DNA of 64,000 nt, from contig NC_052679.1 in NCBI RefSeq assembly GCF_016802725.1, positions 4,526,001 through 4,590,000 of the forward strand, read 5' to 3'. Shown piece by piece: positions 51,237 to 63,666 of this stretch. The first letter of the stretch is position 1; every line of letters starts with the position of its first letter. Under the pieces are notes generated by a model that had not been told where the DNA came from, searched no databases, and saw only the letters and a program-made list of their open reading frames with translations. This DNA comes from Solenopsis invicta (Eukaryota; Arthropoda; Insecta; Hymenoptera; Formicidae). Made by a program: the position numbers and the translations under genes.

Positions 51237-52451
51237 AAATTTTTATTTACATAGTACAGTATAATTGTGCTACAGTAAAATTATTCTTTTCGTGTAGAAA
51301 GTATTCTAAATTATTAAAGGAAAATTTTTTTTTAATTTTTTTTTTAGAAAGAAGTTTAAAAAACGTTTTATTTTTCGTGGTAGAAATTATTAGGACGCGT
51401 CCTGTTAAAGGAATTATTATCGAAACAAGACAGATCAAATAATTACTTCCTCGCGTGCTTCAAATAATCGAAGGAAATCATTAAGGACGGACATTCGCGG
51501 AATGATATACAAGGCAAAGAACGGTACATGCAATTCCGAAAATTTCTTGCTCGATCGGAAAAAGGATATACAATTTTTCTCTCGCTTCCTGCCCGAAAGA
51601 CACAATTGCGACAGATTTCTTCGTTCTTGGATTTCCTTTAAGAAGTCAAGAACGACGGAACGGTAATAACCGCGGATTTGAAAAGAATCGTACGTCCGGG
51701 AGAACTTCTTTCAAGTGCATTCGCACGTTAACTATGGCGCGACACTTGTCGCGCACGTGTACGTTCTCGCACGCGTATATTTCTCGGCGAGGCGCGAAGC
51801 GGGGTTGCAGATAGCACGTACATACGTATCGTGCGCGCGTATTGCGCGGCTGCGTCTGTGTGCTCGAAGCGAGTACACGCGGAGGGGAAACAGATGTCCT
51901 TTCGCACATTAACATGCATGGCCGTGCCGGACCGATACCCACTCGATCAATTGGCATAATTAATTGCACGCTGCAGTACGGGGAGGGAATCGGCAGCTCG
52001 GGCCCGGTGCTCGTTCGAGCGAAAACGCGGATAACCCACTTACGTTCCGTCGAACGAGCGCTCGCCGATTTCGGTCTGCCGTACGTACATTCGCAACCAC
52101 GACCGTGGAAGCGATATTGTTTATCCCGCCCCGCACGAGCGATATTAACTCTCGCACGAATCGCTCGAGGGCTAGAGAAAGCGAAAACGTAAATTAGTGT
52201 TTTCATCTTTTTCACTGATACTTTTGGTTATCACGCGGTATGCAATTTTGATTGTAATATTGCCACGATTTATATATGTGTATATAATTAGCAAGTTGCA
52301 GCATTGAAGGATTCTAAATGTTTATATATGAAACAGTTAATTTTTTGAATTGTGAAACCTAAAAAATAATGCATAATTTTTATTTGGAACAAATTTCACT
52401 AAACGTCGTCAGTTTTTCTCAATCTTCATTCAGACACGTCAATAATTCTAC
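51237..52451. other. non-coding stretch, no gene found
   Basis: The first part is AT-rich. The GC-rich part (51710-52190) has open frames on both strands (189 codons minus; 116 and 77 plus) with Arg/Ala/Thr-rich, unrecognised peptides. Composition explains the openness. Confidence 0.5.
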
Positions 52452-52668
52452 ACCAAGGGAAAAATGACTAAATTTTAATAAATATATATTCGAATAGTAC
52501 TGATGAAATATTTATTAAATGTAAATATATATTTATTGTGTACATAAACCACTAATTTAATTTAAATATAATTTTTTCTTGTAAATATTTACGTACCGTA
52601 AGTAAATATTTCATTAATACTATTCAAATAAAAATATTTATTAAAATTTAGGAATTTTTCTCTTAGTA
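52452..52668. mobile_element. MITE-like TIR element, family A copy 2
   Basis: The left arm (AAGGGAAAAATGA, then CTAAATTTTAATAAATA) and right arm (read inward TACTAAGAGAAAAATTC, then CTAAATTTTAATAAATA) pair over about 60 bp, continuing through CGAATAGTACTGATGAAATA. Arms and centre (CCACTAATTTAATTTAAATA) align with 24699-24882, where the matching stretch reads CCACTTAATTTAATCTAAGTA. It is longer than copy 1 and keeps both arms. No coding capacity. Confidence 0.8.
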
Positions 52669-54804
52669 TAATTTTTAAATTAAATTATTTTCTATATTGT
52701 AAATAGAAGTTAATTATTTTATTAAATTATACATACAGTGTAATGTTTTAAATTCTTTAAGTTTCAATCTTATAATTCAAAACCATCCTTTTCCGTCTTC
52801 TGGAGAGGCACTTGATCTCTAAAATCTTCGAAACGTATCAAACCATCAAATAATTTTACAGCGAGTGTGCTGCAAGTTCGCGGAGCCTTAGGAAAGACAG
52901 TCGCCATTTATTGCGACATAACGTCTGACTCGCGTCAGATGCGGCAATATAATCCAATCGTGAGCACGTGTCGACGAGCCAAACTCCAAGAACGATGTGT
53001 TTTCGCGTTTCCGGACGTCCGCATCTCTCTCTTTCCCTCTCGCACGGCAATCCCTTCAGGACTCCTCTGAAAGTTGGTCGGTCGGACGATTTGTAACCAG
53101 ACGGCGGTGCGTTCTCGGATGCCGGCTACGGATCCTCATCGTCGTAAAACCCGGCTCGTCGCCCCGAACAATCCGATCCCTCTCCGTCGCCGAGGACATT
53201 ACCGACACGCGCTGTACATTCCGCACCATCTGACGAGCCGGGAATCGCGATCCGGACGATCATTTGAATAAAGCGATCGGCGCGGCTCCTCCGAGGGGAG
53301 ACGGACGATCATTGATTCTCCCTAATGTTCTCGCTCCGATTGCCGAGCTCCTACGTTAACGTTACCGACGACAGGCAGCCGGAAGCCGACTCGTCCTAAG
53401 TAGGTCGAGGCACGCGAGGGGATCGGGAGATAACGGCTGAAATTAAGAAGGAAAGAAAGGGACGGCTCGCGATATCGGCTCGCGAAAGAAATATCGCTCG
53501 GATATCGCGCGGAGCGAGTCGAATCGATATCTCGTTGGAGCCCCTGCCGCAGATTCTCGTTAGAGAGGCGGCGCGCTACTTCCGAACGTTATTGGAAAAT
53601 TATGCGTTAACTCTTTTAAGCTTCCGGATAATAGTCGCCTGTTTAAATTCTTAGGTAGCTTCAGTTAGAAACTAGGACAAAGTCGGATTTCATTGATCTC
53701 TCTATTTATACCGCATTTATAGTAATTTCATAACGATCAAGTCCAATGTGGGTTTTACTAAGTTATTATACAATTTTATTGACATGTTGTTCGATATTAA
53801 GAGTCAAGATAAATTAAATGGCGAGAAAATAAAAACACAATTTTATTAATAAATGATCATAGTAATTATTGCATTTCAGTAAAAAAAAAATGTATAATCT
53901 CTCGAAATTGAAAAGCAAAGCGACGATGGTAGGGCATGGATGTTATTTCGAAATGGATAAAACTGGGGACTGATGTTTCTTCGATCGTTGTCGCACTGTT
54001 GCGCAATGGCGTAGCGATTCGCGGAATAAGCGGAAATAAAGTGCGACCAAAGTTCGGTTTGCGTGCCGCAGATAATGCATAAGAATGCGATTTGAGGAAG
54101 TATGCAATGCAATTACGGCGCGACTGCCGCGCGAGGTAATTTTCGAAGTAGATCGCCGCAGAAGGACGTCGTACGAATAAACTCGTCGGCCGTGGTGGTT
54201 AGCAGATATCGCGCAGTTGCACAACGGCTATTAGCACCGTTATCCTTCTTTAATCCGGCCGATCGCAATCCAGCGGCGCTCGCGAAACCGAACGGGTCAC
54301 GTAAAGCGTTTCGCCCTAGCCGGTTAGCAGATTTTCAGAAGCAGTTATGCTCATTCTGGGAATTTTGAGACGGGTGTAATTTCGCGCTACTTTACATTTC
54401 ACAAATACAAAACGGATAAAAAAGGGGAGAGAAATAATCCGTAATTGGATGCACGCCACTTCCGAGCCGTTTCCGAGACGTTTTCTCAAAATTCCATGTT
54501 ATCGCGATGCAAACGTGGCTCATGAAACTGAAATCGCTCGTGTCGTCGATGATGATGATAATATGACGATTATTCAATTTTTACATAGATTCCGTTTCTG
54601 AAAGTTCAAAGTGCATTCGAACTGTCTATCGTTGGACGTAATCCGCGGAAGTTTCATAGAAATGTGCGCGCGAACGTATGCATACATCATACCGGTTCTA
54701 GCGTAGGGAAAAGCGGGGTGAGCATGAATACGTAATACTCGCGGCAGGTCGGCCGACTCGATTCGAAAGGTCGCTGCCCGCAAATAGTTTCCTTTGAAGG
54801 TTTC
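52669..54804. other. non-coding stretch, no gene found
   Basis: The GC-rich block 52860-53580 contains short frames (64-78 codons) with no known match. An acceptor-like AATAATTTTACAG ends at 52860 in front of a plus frame (52867-53070), but no good donor or protein similarity supports an exon. The remainder is mixed DNA. Confidence 0.45.
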
Positions 54805-54897
54805 CTATGACCGACGTACAATGACGTCATATTTGCATCGTCATAGAACATACTATCGTCATTGAGACGTCACAAAGCGCGGCATTCGTCATAGGTC
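54805..54897. promoter_or_regulatory. candidate enhancer-like cluster: CRE palindrome next to octamer
   Basis: TGACGTCA (54822-54829), the palindromic CREB/ATF site, is followed one base later by ATTTGCAT (54831-54838), the POU octamer. CGTCAT or its variants occur again several times up to 54890 (GCATCGTCATAG, TATCGTCATTG, GAGACGTCAC, ATTCGTCATAGG). Inverted CCTATGAC (54805) and GTCATAGG (near 54888) bound the cluster, and GGTCA nuclear-receptor half-sites overlap the ends. Motif identity is well established. That this is a working enhancer is inference. A decayed TIR element is an alternative reading. Confidence 0.4.
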
Positions 54898-56756
54898 ATA
54901 ATGGTCGCGATCGATTTACGTCGTTGAAGTTACGTACATCGCGACTATTACGTGGCTATCAATCGAGAAAATGTGAAAATATTGCGGCGAAGAATTCTCC
55001 ACGCGTCTCGAACGTTTTATCTCGATCGCGTAACGTGTCGTTAAAATGTGTGCAGACGTCTCTTTTTAATGAAACAATTTATTATTATCAAATTAAGTTA
55101 TTTACCATGCGCTCGGAGGAAAAACGAAGGACGGAGTAATTGATAATACACTAATTGCTCCGCGAATGGACGTGTATTAATTCATATTGATTTTTAAATT
55201 ACTTATTCACGAATGTCCACTTAATCGTAGACATTCTACTTATTCGGCAGATATGTCGTTGCGTTGTAAAAATATTCTATAAATGTCTACAATAGAGCTC
55301 GAGATGCAGCGACGACGGGATATCGATGAGAACACATGTAACTTGCCCGTCCTTCCGTGACGGTGATCGTTCGCGGAACGTTTCATTCGCTGAATGTGTA
55401 TCGAAAAATGGAAATAAATTTGCAGGAGACCGACGGACGTCAGTGCACATATTGGTACCTGGAATCATGACCATTTGTTATTAAGAAGACAGATCGATAA
55501 TCGTCGTACTGGCCTTCGTGTAGTTTGTATAAGTAATTGAGAAAATTGCTCGTTTTAAAACGTTGCGTGAAAGAAATACCCTCTTTCATTTCATTTTTAC
55601 TTTCGTCGTTCGCATATAAACATTTATTAAGACAGCCTTAGGCATAGCAGAGTCATTTTACAGTTCTCTGAATTTATTTAAATTTATTTTCCGCTGGTTT
55701 CTAATTAATTTACATATGTAAATGTATTAAGTTGATGAAATGAGAATCGATTAGCTAAACGGATGATAGAAATTGATTTGATTTTGACTTTATATACGAC
55801 AGAAAGTAGGAATTGAATTTCGGTGTGAATCTCTTGTTTGTTAAGATATATTTAATGTTAGAGAATTGTCGCGCTTGACGGCATTTTCATTAAGGAAGCA
55901 TCTTCTCTAAATTGATCGAGGAATCCGCGAAAGGAAATGCAATGAATTTAAGCTGCAAGCAGCTCTGAACATTTTAACTTGGGCGCCAAACGATCGCATG
56001 ATTTCCAGCGGGGACTGCCTAGCAGGTTTTTATGAGAACTAAGGGTGCAGGCAAGGCTGCAGAATAAGGAGACAGAAGGGCGAAACGATAGGAGGAATCA
56101 ACCCCGTATTCCGCGATCGTGCCGTTCAAGGGAGGAAGCCCGCGTTTCGTCGTCCAATGGCCGTCGGATAAGGCAAACCGGCGCTCGTTATCCACACGCG
56201 ATTTCTTTTCCGTGAACCGCCTATCGCGGCGAAATCGACGTTTATCGTGCCGCTTTTTTTTTCTTTTCTGCCTACCACCGACCAACGGCGGCGAGTCGAC
56301 GCCCGGTACGTATATACGAACGTAACCCGGAACTAATTACCGAGCGTAATGATCGCGGCCGGTCAGCCGACCGGCGGATAAATTCAAATTCTGGGAATTA
56401 TGACGGAAAAAAATGGGTGACGGATAGGCCGGCTGGTTGGTCAGTGGTTGAACTTAGGGGCGGTTCGACACACGCCGGGCATAAGCGTTGTCGAATTATC
56501 ACGTCTTTAGTATCAGCGGAATGACGTTGTTTAAACGGTGATATATTTACATAACTGCTTTTTTCGTCTTTATCGCGATTTCGAATAAAGCAGTTGTGCG
56601 GAGCGATTAGGTAAACCTGATCATCAGAATTTCGAAATGCAGCTTGCTTCTTTAGTAATATTTATTAAACAAATTTAACATTATTTTCTCTATGTTAAAG
56701 AAAAATATGAGATAAAATTAAAAATGTTTCTCACCAATTATATTGAAAATTATAAA
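54898..56756. other. non-coding stretch, no gene found
   Basis: No frame above 88 codons and none recognised. An AT-rich segment (55500-55860) is followed by a moderately GC-rich one (56010-56500). No long repeat seen. Confidence 0.55.
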
Positions 56757-56978
56757 AGTGCACGTAAAAAAATTTCTTGTCTCGAGTAAATACATTTTCC
56801 TGAAATATAAATTGTTAATTCGAAGAAATAATTATTCGTAACAATAATTTTTTGTCGAGATAATATTTTATTGAAACATAAAAAGTTTTGTTTTAAGTAA
56901 TTATTTCTTTGAATTAATAAATTATAATACAAGAAAATGCTTTTACTTGATATAAGAAATTTTTTTCCCTTATGTACA
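56757..56978. mobile_element. foldback MITE-like element, about 85-bp arms
   Basis: The left arm at 56757-56843 pairs with the right arm at 56886-56978 at roughly 75-80% identity by eye. Shared blocks include AAAAAAATTTCTT, GAGTAAA/AAGTAAA, CATTTTCCTG/CATTTTCTTG and AAGAAATAATTA. Ends read TGCACGTA and, inverted, TGTACATA. The arm divergence indicates an older insertion than 43631-43895. The 60-codon minus frame across it is an artefact. No relation to families A or B is evident. Confidence 0.72.
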
Positions 56979-57063
56979 AAAATATAAGTAAATAATTACG
57001 ATCTTTTGCATATTTTAAGCTGCAAATATAAAAATTCACTTGAGAATTTTTTTCTATAATAGG

Positions 57064-57065
<2 letters not shown>

Positions 57066-57110
<45 letters not shown>
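57066..57110. repeat. (GA)n microsatellite, about 45 bp
   Basis: More than twenty uninterrupted GA units, then AGG and further GA. Confidence 0.92.
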
Positions 57111-57114
<4 letters not shown>

Positions 57115-58333
57115 AGAGAGAGAGCCTCAGTAAAGGGGCTAATCCATTCCCCAATAATGCAATGAATTTGATTGAAGTTCCTGACACTTTCCGTCGAATC
57201 ATTAAGCCAATTTAAAATATCGTCTTTTTTCCTCTCGGCTATCTGAAAATTGAAATCTCGAGCTCGACTCTCCTTCCCTCTCGTGACTTTTTTTTGAATG
57301 ACGCGATTGCGAGCTGGGCTCCACGTGGGCGGCCCGTGAAGTACGCGTCGGATACGAGGACAGTGGGCCTCCACAGTAGAGTCAATTGGCTCCTTGAAGT
57401 GCTCAGCCATTCTCTCGTACGGAGTGACTCGTCAGGTACGCGCCATAAGGTCCCTCTTGTTTCAATCTCTGCGAGAGCGACGTGGACTTCTGAGAACACC
57501 GGTGCATGATCGATGATCCCAGACAGCCCCGCTATTGTTTCCACCACGTCAAAAATATCTCGCCCGAGCACACTATTATCTTCGCGGCCGATGCACGCGC
57601 GTCCACCCCACTGTCGGCGAGACGTCTCTTCCCGCCTCGTACTCGTCACGGAACATATGTAAGCGCAGCGAATATCTCGCGGGGATCGGGCACTTGCGTC
57701 TCGGAATAAGCGCGAATTCTGAGGTCGGAGTCTAATTACGAAATTCTATTTTTTTGTAACAAAAAAATACCTCTGCTTTGAGAAACATATCCTCAGTATT
57801 CGATTCTTAAACGCATTTCTGAAATATATCCAGATGTGTTTTAATAATTGATCGTGTGTTGAGAGAGAAATTTTTCTTACAATCTTGCTTGGCTTTAAAC
57901 ACATTTGCACTTGGGAAATGTTTTATTTTATTATTCAATAATTTGACTTTCGCAATATTATTATTTATCTTCTTCGCAATTCGTCTTTTCTTGGACAATT
58001 CATCTGATATTATTATCGAAGGTGCATTAAATCGCCTTACATTGCAAAATTTTTAATATAAGCGGCGGAAAAATCCAACTTTAAGAAAAGCGGCTAATCT
58101 TTGCTCAACGACGCTATCTCCGTGAAACTGGGCGATATCTTGAATTCTCTGATCGTTACGGCAAGCAGGAAGTCAGGCGAATAAAAGACGACTGGCCGGC
58201 GGAAGGAAAAAGGACCACGAGGCGAACAGTGCTTCTCCGTGACCTTTCATTCCACATATAGAAGTCGGCGACAGAACACTGACCCAGTGAAAGCATTCTA
58301 GTGAAAAGCATAGCGCACGATCGTGTCTTTGGT

Positions 58334-58360
58334 TTCTCTCTCTCTCTCTTTCTCTCTCTC
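58334..58360. repeat. (CT)n microsatellite
   Basis: Thirteen CT units with one TTT break. Confidence 0.88.
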
Positions 58361-59053
58361 GAGTAAGACTATAGCGTCCACGATGAAAGGAACTCCTCGA
58401 GCAAGTCTCATATAATATGGCTGTCTTCTGGTGTAACTCGGTATCTTTGTCTCGAGCTTTTAAACAAACTGAATCCTCGAACTCGAAGACTTTTAAATTC
58501 CCGGTTCATTCGATTTTACTGCGTGGTTCTCAACAACTAGAATTTCCAGCAGCTAGAATTTCCATTTATACGTGACAGTTTGTATGCTAAATTATACGCT
58601 CATAGCGTTTCACACAGCGTCCCTCTTCGACTACGTTCGTTTACTCTCCGGCCATCGAGCGGTTGGAAACGAACCGCGCGCGCGTTCACCTTTGGCGCGA
58701 CGCACGCGGGAAAACAATTGGTAGCCGCGGAAAACTTGGCTCGTCTTAACTGCCAAGAGCTGGCGTGCGCTTTTACCGCCATCGACCCCGTTCTACAGGA
58801 CCTGCAGACATGGACCGACCTCCTCCACCTCCGGCGGAGCGTGGTACCGGGCGGGAGGGCTGTCGCTTTGTTCGCCGTGCCGTCTCCATTGCTCCTTTTT
58901 CCTCCCCCGGTAGCCGTCCACGACATTTCGACAATGGAAACTGCGCGCGCGAGGTCGGCTCCTCTCTCACTCGACCTCGTTCAGGACGAGACTCTCGAAT
59001 CTGCTCCCGACCAGCCTGCCGCCGGTTCCGCTGGCTCTCCTCTCATCTTTCCG

Positions 59054-59054
<1 letters not shown>

Positions 59055-59084
<30 letters not shown>
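59055..59084. repeat. (CT)n microsatellite
   Basis: Fifteen CT units. It accounts for the Ser-Leu run in overlapping frames. Confidence 0.9.
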
Positions 59085-59087
<3 letters not shown>

Positions 59088-61250
59088 TTCCGCTCTCATT
59101 CTTTCTCTTTATCTCTTCTTCCCCTTATTCGTCGTCGACGTGTTCTGTTTTCCGCGTCGATCGAGGCGGCATTGAACATTTTATATCCTTCCTCCGCTCG
59201 CTCTCTCCCGTTTTCTTTCGCCACGCGAAATCGCGAACTCGAAGACGGACGTCGTGGTCGTTTTCCTGACGTTTTGTCGGTTAATTCTTTCGGTTTTCAT
59301 AGAGGCGGGCTCCTGGCTTTTACGGTAATTGCGGCAGAGTTTGAACATCGCCACTTCAATAAAATAAGGAGAGATTTAGTTGATTGTTAGCATTGTTAAA
59401 AATCGAGATTTTTTTTTAATATTTGAAAGAATAGATTTTATATGCAATGTCATTTTTGTTCCTTATTTTACGATACGCGATTTTCATTTTGCAGAATTTT
59501 ACAGAATTTTATTTTACATATTGTATTTTAGAAAGTAATACGGGGCTGAATCGATTAAACTGAAACGATAACAGCTCGAAAAAAAAAGAATAAATTTATA
59601 TCCGTGCACGATATCTATCGCGTTGTATTGAACTTTTTTGAATATCTTCAGCAATATATGGCGAATATGGCACACATATATATATATATTTTTTTTTGTT
59701 TTTGGATCAACAGAGCACACGGGAGCATCTATATGGAAATTTGCACTACAAATTACAACAGTTTCCACAGAATTTCCGCGAATACGGATGCACGTAACTT
59801 TATTTTTATGTTTTGTCGCGATGATGAAATCATTCGAGAAAATTAATGCAATCTACCTGTCGCGTTGAAAATGTTCTTTTGTTCGAAAAGCGAGGAAACA
59901 AACATGTTATTCTTCAATGAAAACTTTAATTTTACTGTATCATCGGAAGCGTTAATCGCCATTGTCTTCTTAAAAAGATTTTTAAACGTCCATCACTAGA
60001 TGCGACTGTCACACGCGCCGAAATATTAGACGTGTAATAATAATAAAATTATTAACGTGGTAGAGATTGTTTTTCTCCATTTTTGTTTATTTGGTGCCTA
60101 TTCGTATTTTTTTTCCATACGATTTCATCAGCGAAAACTCCCTCGTTGTGTAATCTGGCCGTATTGCGAAATGCCTAATGAATAAACATGTATTACATCT
60201 AAAATAATTAGTGCGACGTAACCACATGGCATTCTCGTGATATTTTTCTACATGTTTATCGCATTTCCCGCGGAGAGAGAGGGTGTCTGGCAGCGTTACA
60301 AGCCCGAGTTCGCTAGCGCGACTTGCGCCGAAAGCGACCGTATTTACATGCAAAAAATGCGCGTAAAAAGATTCCAACGCTCCCTCGCAATAAAACAGCG
60401 ATATAAATTACATATCCTATCTCGCGTTTCAAACGCCGCGCATCTCCCACCGTCGTTTTCGCTCAAGTTTTCGTCCGCGATATAAAGTACCGGGTATATA
60501 CGCATTTTTTTTTCTTTTTTTTTTTCATTCTCATCTCGCTTTGTGCGCGTTCATCGCGACCTCGCGGAATTCGTCTGTAAATCCGCCGGATGAAAATAAT
60601 TACAGACGGTTTATGCAGTTAAAAAACCACTGACGCATACTTTAGCGATGGTTTCTTCTCATATCGTTTGAAGTTAATTTTTCTCTCTCTCTCCGGCAAT
60701 TACACTAATAATCGACAGTCGATCGAGATTCCATCGGTGAAAAAGTCACTTAGGATCAATAAAGAGAGTTATGCTTTCCCTTCGTACGACACAAAGCCGA
60801 CTCTGTCGTCGGTAGCGAAAATCACGCGCCTATCAAAAGCTCTGTGTACCGCGTGTCGCATGTTTGAAGCGATTCCGCGATATCCGCCATTAAAATCCGG
60901 TATCTGTCATTAAAGCGCAGTTGCCTCGTTAACGGAATTATCCAAGATGTCCCGATGGTGCGCGATATCCCGTGTAATTCCATTAACCATTCCATCCCAC
61001 TAGGCGGGGTGGAGAATCCGGGGGCGGTGGGCTCTCGGGCAGGAGCCAGCGGCGGGTCGATGCCAGCGATCGGCGGCTTTCCGATGCGCGATAAATAATC
61101 GCGACGTGTCGTCGCACTCGTCGGCCGTCACGCGGAGTACATTTTGGCGTGACACGGCCGCGTCATGTCGCGTGACACGCATCACGGCCGTGACGTTGCG
61201 GGTCTCGGACCTCTCTCCCTCTCTCTCTCTTTTCTCTCTTCTCGTGTACT

Positions 61251-61252
<2 letters not shown>

Positions 61253-61308
<56 letters not shown>
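61253..61308. repeat. (CT)n microsatellite, 56 bp, the longest in the window
   Basis: Twenty-eight uninterrupted CT units, preceded by a shorter interrupted CT stretch from 61211. Likely length-variable between individuals. Confidence 0.95.
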
Positions 61309-61310
<2 letters not shown>

Positions 61311-61326
61311 ATCGACAGCGTGCACC

Positions 61327-61360
61327 AACCGACGACCGACCGACCGACCAACCGACCACC
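61327..61360. repeat. GACC tetranucleotide repeat
   Basis: About seven imperfect GACC/AACC units just downstream of the long CT tract. Confidence 0.75.
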
Positions 61361-62447
61361 ATTGTTCCATGTCCTCGTACGTCGTCAAACCTTGTCAGCT
61401 TAATTATAGGCAGACATCGTACGCGGGACGCTTGTCGTTAAGCCGTGCCGCGTCGCGCGTTTCCGCATACGCGTGATGCTGGGAATCACGCGCCACGCAA
61501 TATGCAATTGACACGGCTTTTAGGGGGAGGCACCGTCGAGGAGCCCACTCTGATCTGATTAAAGCTCTACGGAACCATACTCGAGATCGACCTTCATTCA
61601 GCCGAGAAACGTAAAAACGCTCGAGCGAGAAACGACTCTGTCCGCACTAACGAAATTCAAACGTTGGATTTTTCCGTCGGGAATATTCGCAAATTTTTTT
61701 TGGGCACGTTTTGCGCAATATAAACTTTCCAGAATAATGCTAATTTCGTTTCTTAAATAACACGAGTTCAACAGCTCTCGCCTCATTCACGAACTGAATG
61801 AAAATTAAATAAACGTTTCAGTAAAAACAAAATCGTGTGTAGGTTGTGAGGTTTCATTCACAGGAAAGAAAGAGATTCAATCACGTGCACCTTTTTCGCG
61901 TAATTATCGTTTTCTGATGGTGCGATTTGCACTGGCCGCGCGAGTTTTATTGGACTTGTGCGCGAAGATCGGAAGCGGGCGGAAGGAGAACTTGATATAA
62001 CCAGTAGAAAGATTTCCTGGCAGCCTGATGCTATCGCGCAAAAAGTCATTTCCGGTATCATATTTCGCGATCTGCGGGAGAGATGGACAAGATGTAACTG
62101 CGAGAAAACGAGATTATCGAGTTCAGTGGAGCACCGATTCGTGTTCCGGATCTTGAGTTTCCTCGAGGTCGCGCTAATTAACAGATTCCGACTTCCCTCG
62201 GCACCCTTTAATGATGCCAGCATCCGGGCAAGAACAATTTGAGAAGAAAGTTTATAGTTAATGTACCAAAGGACAAAGGCCCTCCCCCATCTTCAATCTT
62301 AAACGGAAAAGAGAGAGAGAGAAAAAATACTCTAAAATTAATAGACATGTAAATAAATTAACAGCAAATTTTTTGCAACGTTTTAGAAGCGATTTATTTG
62401 CACTTTTGCACAAAGAGATATTTTTACACTGCATATATTTATCTTCC

Positions 62448-62474
62448 CCCTCTCCCTTCTCTCTCTCTCTCTCG
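62448..62474. repeat. C/T-rich tract with (CT)n
   Basis: A CCCCCTCTCCCTTCTCTC-type pyrimidine tract ending in about eight CT units. Confidence 0.75.
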
Positions 62475-62824
62475 CCATATCATAAAAATTTATTCTAGAG
62501 TGATGTCATATTCGATTCCACGGTCGAGTTCTGGATGGCTCAGCCTCGTATATATACCTGAAGATTGATGACACGCACAAATCCTTTTTTTCATCTGACA
62601 ACCTCAATTATTGTGTAATATTTTATTGCTGTTGCTTTGAATCTTTAACGCGAAATCTGGTATACTGCTGCGGAGAGATTTGTGCACGCGTGGGGATTAA
62701 TCGTACTTTATGAACATTGCACATTCGAACAACTGTCGCGCGCATTCGGCGGGTCCACCGGTGAGCCGCGCGTTCCGTCGCTATTTATTCATACGCTGCA
62801 AATAAAACACGATGGCGATTGAGC

Positions 62825-62840
62825 GACGCGCGCGCGCGTC
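62825..62840. repeat. 16-bp CG palindrome
   Basis: GACGCGCGCGCGCGTC is a perfect palindrome of alternating CG with potential for Z form or cruciform. Confidence 0.6.
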
Positions 62841-63648
62841 AAATATTGTATGATGAAGATGAAAAGTGACGACAGCTAATTTCATGATTCCCTGATTAAT
62901 CCTTCTCGCTTCCTCCCCCTCCCGTCAGAATCCATCTGTGTGACGGACAGCTGCAGTTATATCGGTGACATAGTGAAAAAAGTTTCGAAGAATATGACAC
63001 GTAACCGCATATTCGATGAATATGATTAATAGCGCACTCCGTTGCATCGTTAGTTCTAGTGGTGGACGATGAAATTAATACGGATGTCACACAAAAAAAA
63101 GGAACTGATGCGCTTTACTCGTACTTCAAATTCTACTACTAACGTTTCTTCTTAAAAGTCCAGATTTTATTCGCATCTAATATCAAGATGCCGCCGGGTA
63201 TTACCGCGAGTCAAAGTCGTCACTCGACTATATTTGGCGACGGAATGTTTAACATCAGAAAGGATTTCGCGTAACGTTTCCTGACACGGCGAGGGGATTA
63301 AAATATTAAACGCCGGCAACGCGAGGAGACAGTTTTCAACGCTGTCGCGCTGGTACGTGTCGCCGTACGACAGAGGAGAATTTGCCGACGGCAAAAATAG
63401 CCCCGTACGACCGAGGGGGATAGATCGGTGTGTGAAGAAAGCGCCAGGCGAGGTAGTGATGGAAACTGGAGCGAGGAAGTAAGAGGAAGGAGCGCGATCG
63501 CGCGTAATAACGAGCGGCGATGGGAACGAAGACCAGACACACGCGAGAAAGCTATCGCCGGAGATGGATGGTAGATTAGCTATGATTTGTTGCACGTCTC
63601 AGCGGCGTAACACTTAGAAGAGAAGCGACAGAGAATAAATAATCTAGT

Positions 63649-63666
63649 AAAAAAAAAAAAAAAAAA
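63649..63666 (+). repeat. 18-nt poly(A) run
   Basis: Eighteen A residues after CTAGT. It might be the tail of a retrotransposed copy, but no upstream retroelement, gene-like sequence or flanking target duplication is visible. Confidence 0.7.

Noticed and set aside
58580..59269. 229-codon plus-strand frame, the longest in the window
   Set aside because: It runs through a CT microsatellite, is Ser/Leu/Arg-rich, overlaps other long frames on both strands and matches no known family. GC-rich, stop-poor DNA explains it.
63649..63666. Poly(A) tail of a retrocopy
   Set aside because: No gene-like or reverse-transcriptase sequence upstream and no flanking target duplication.
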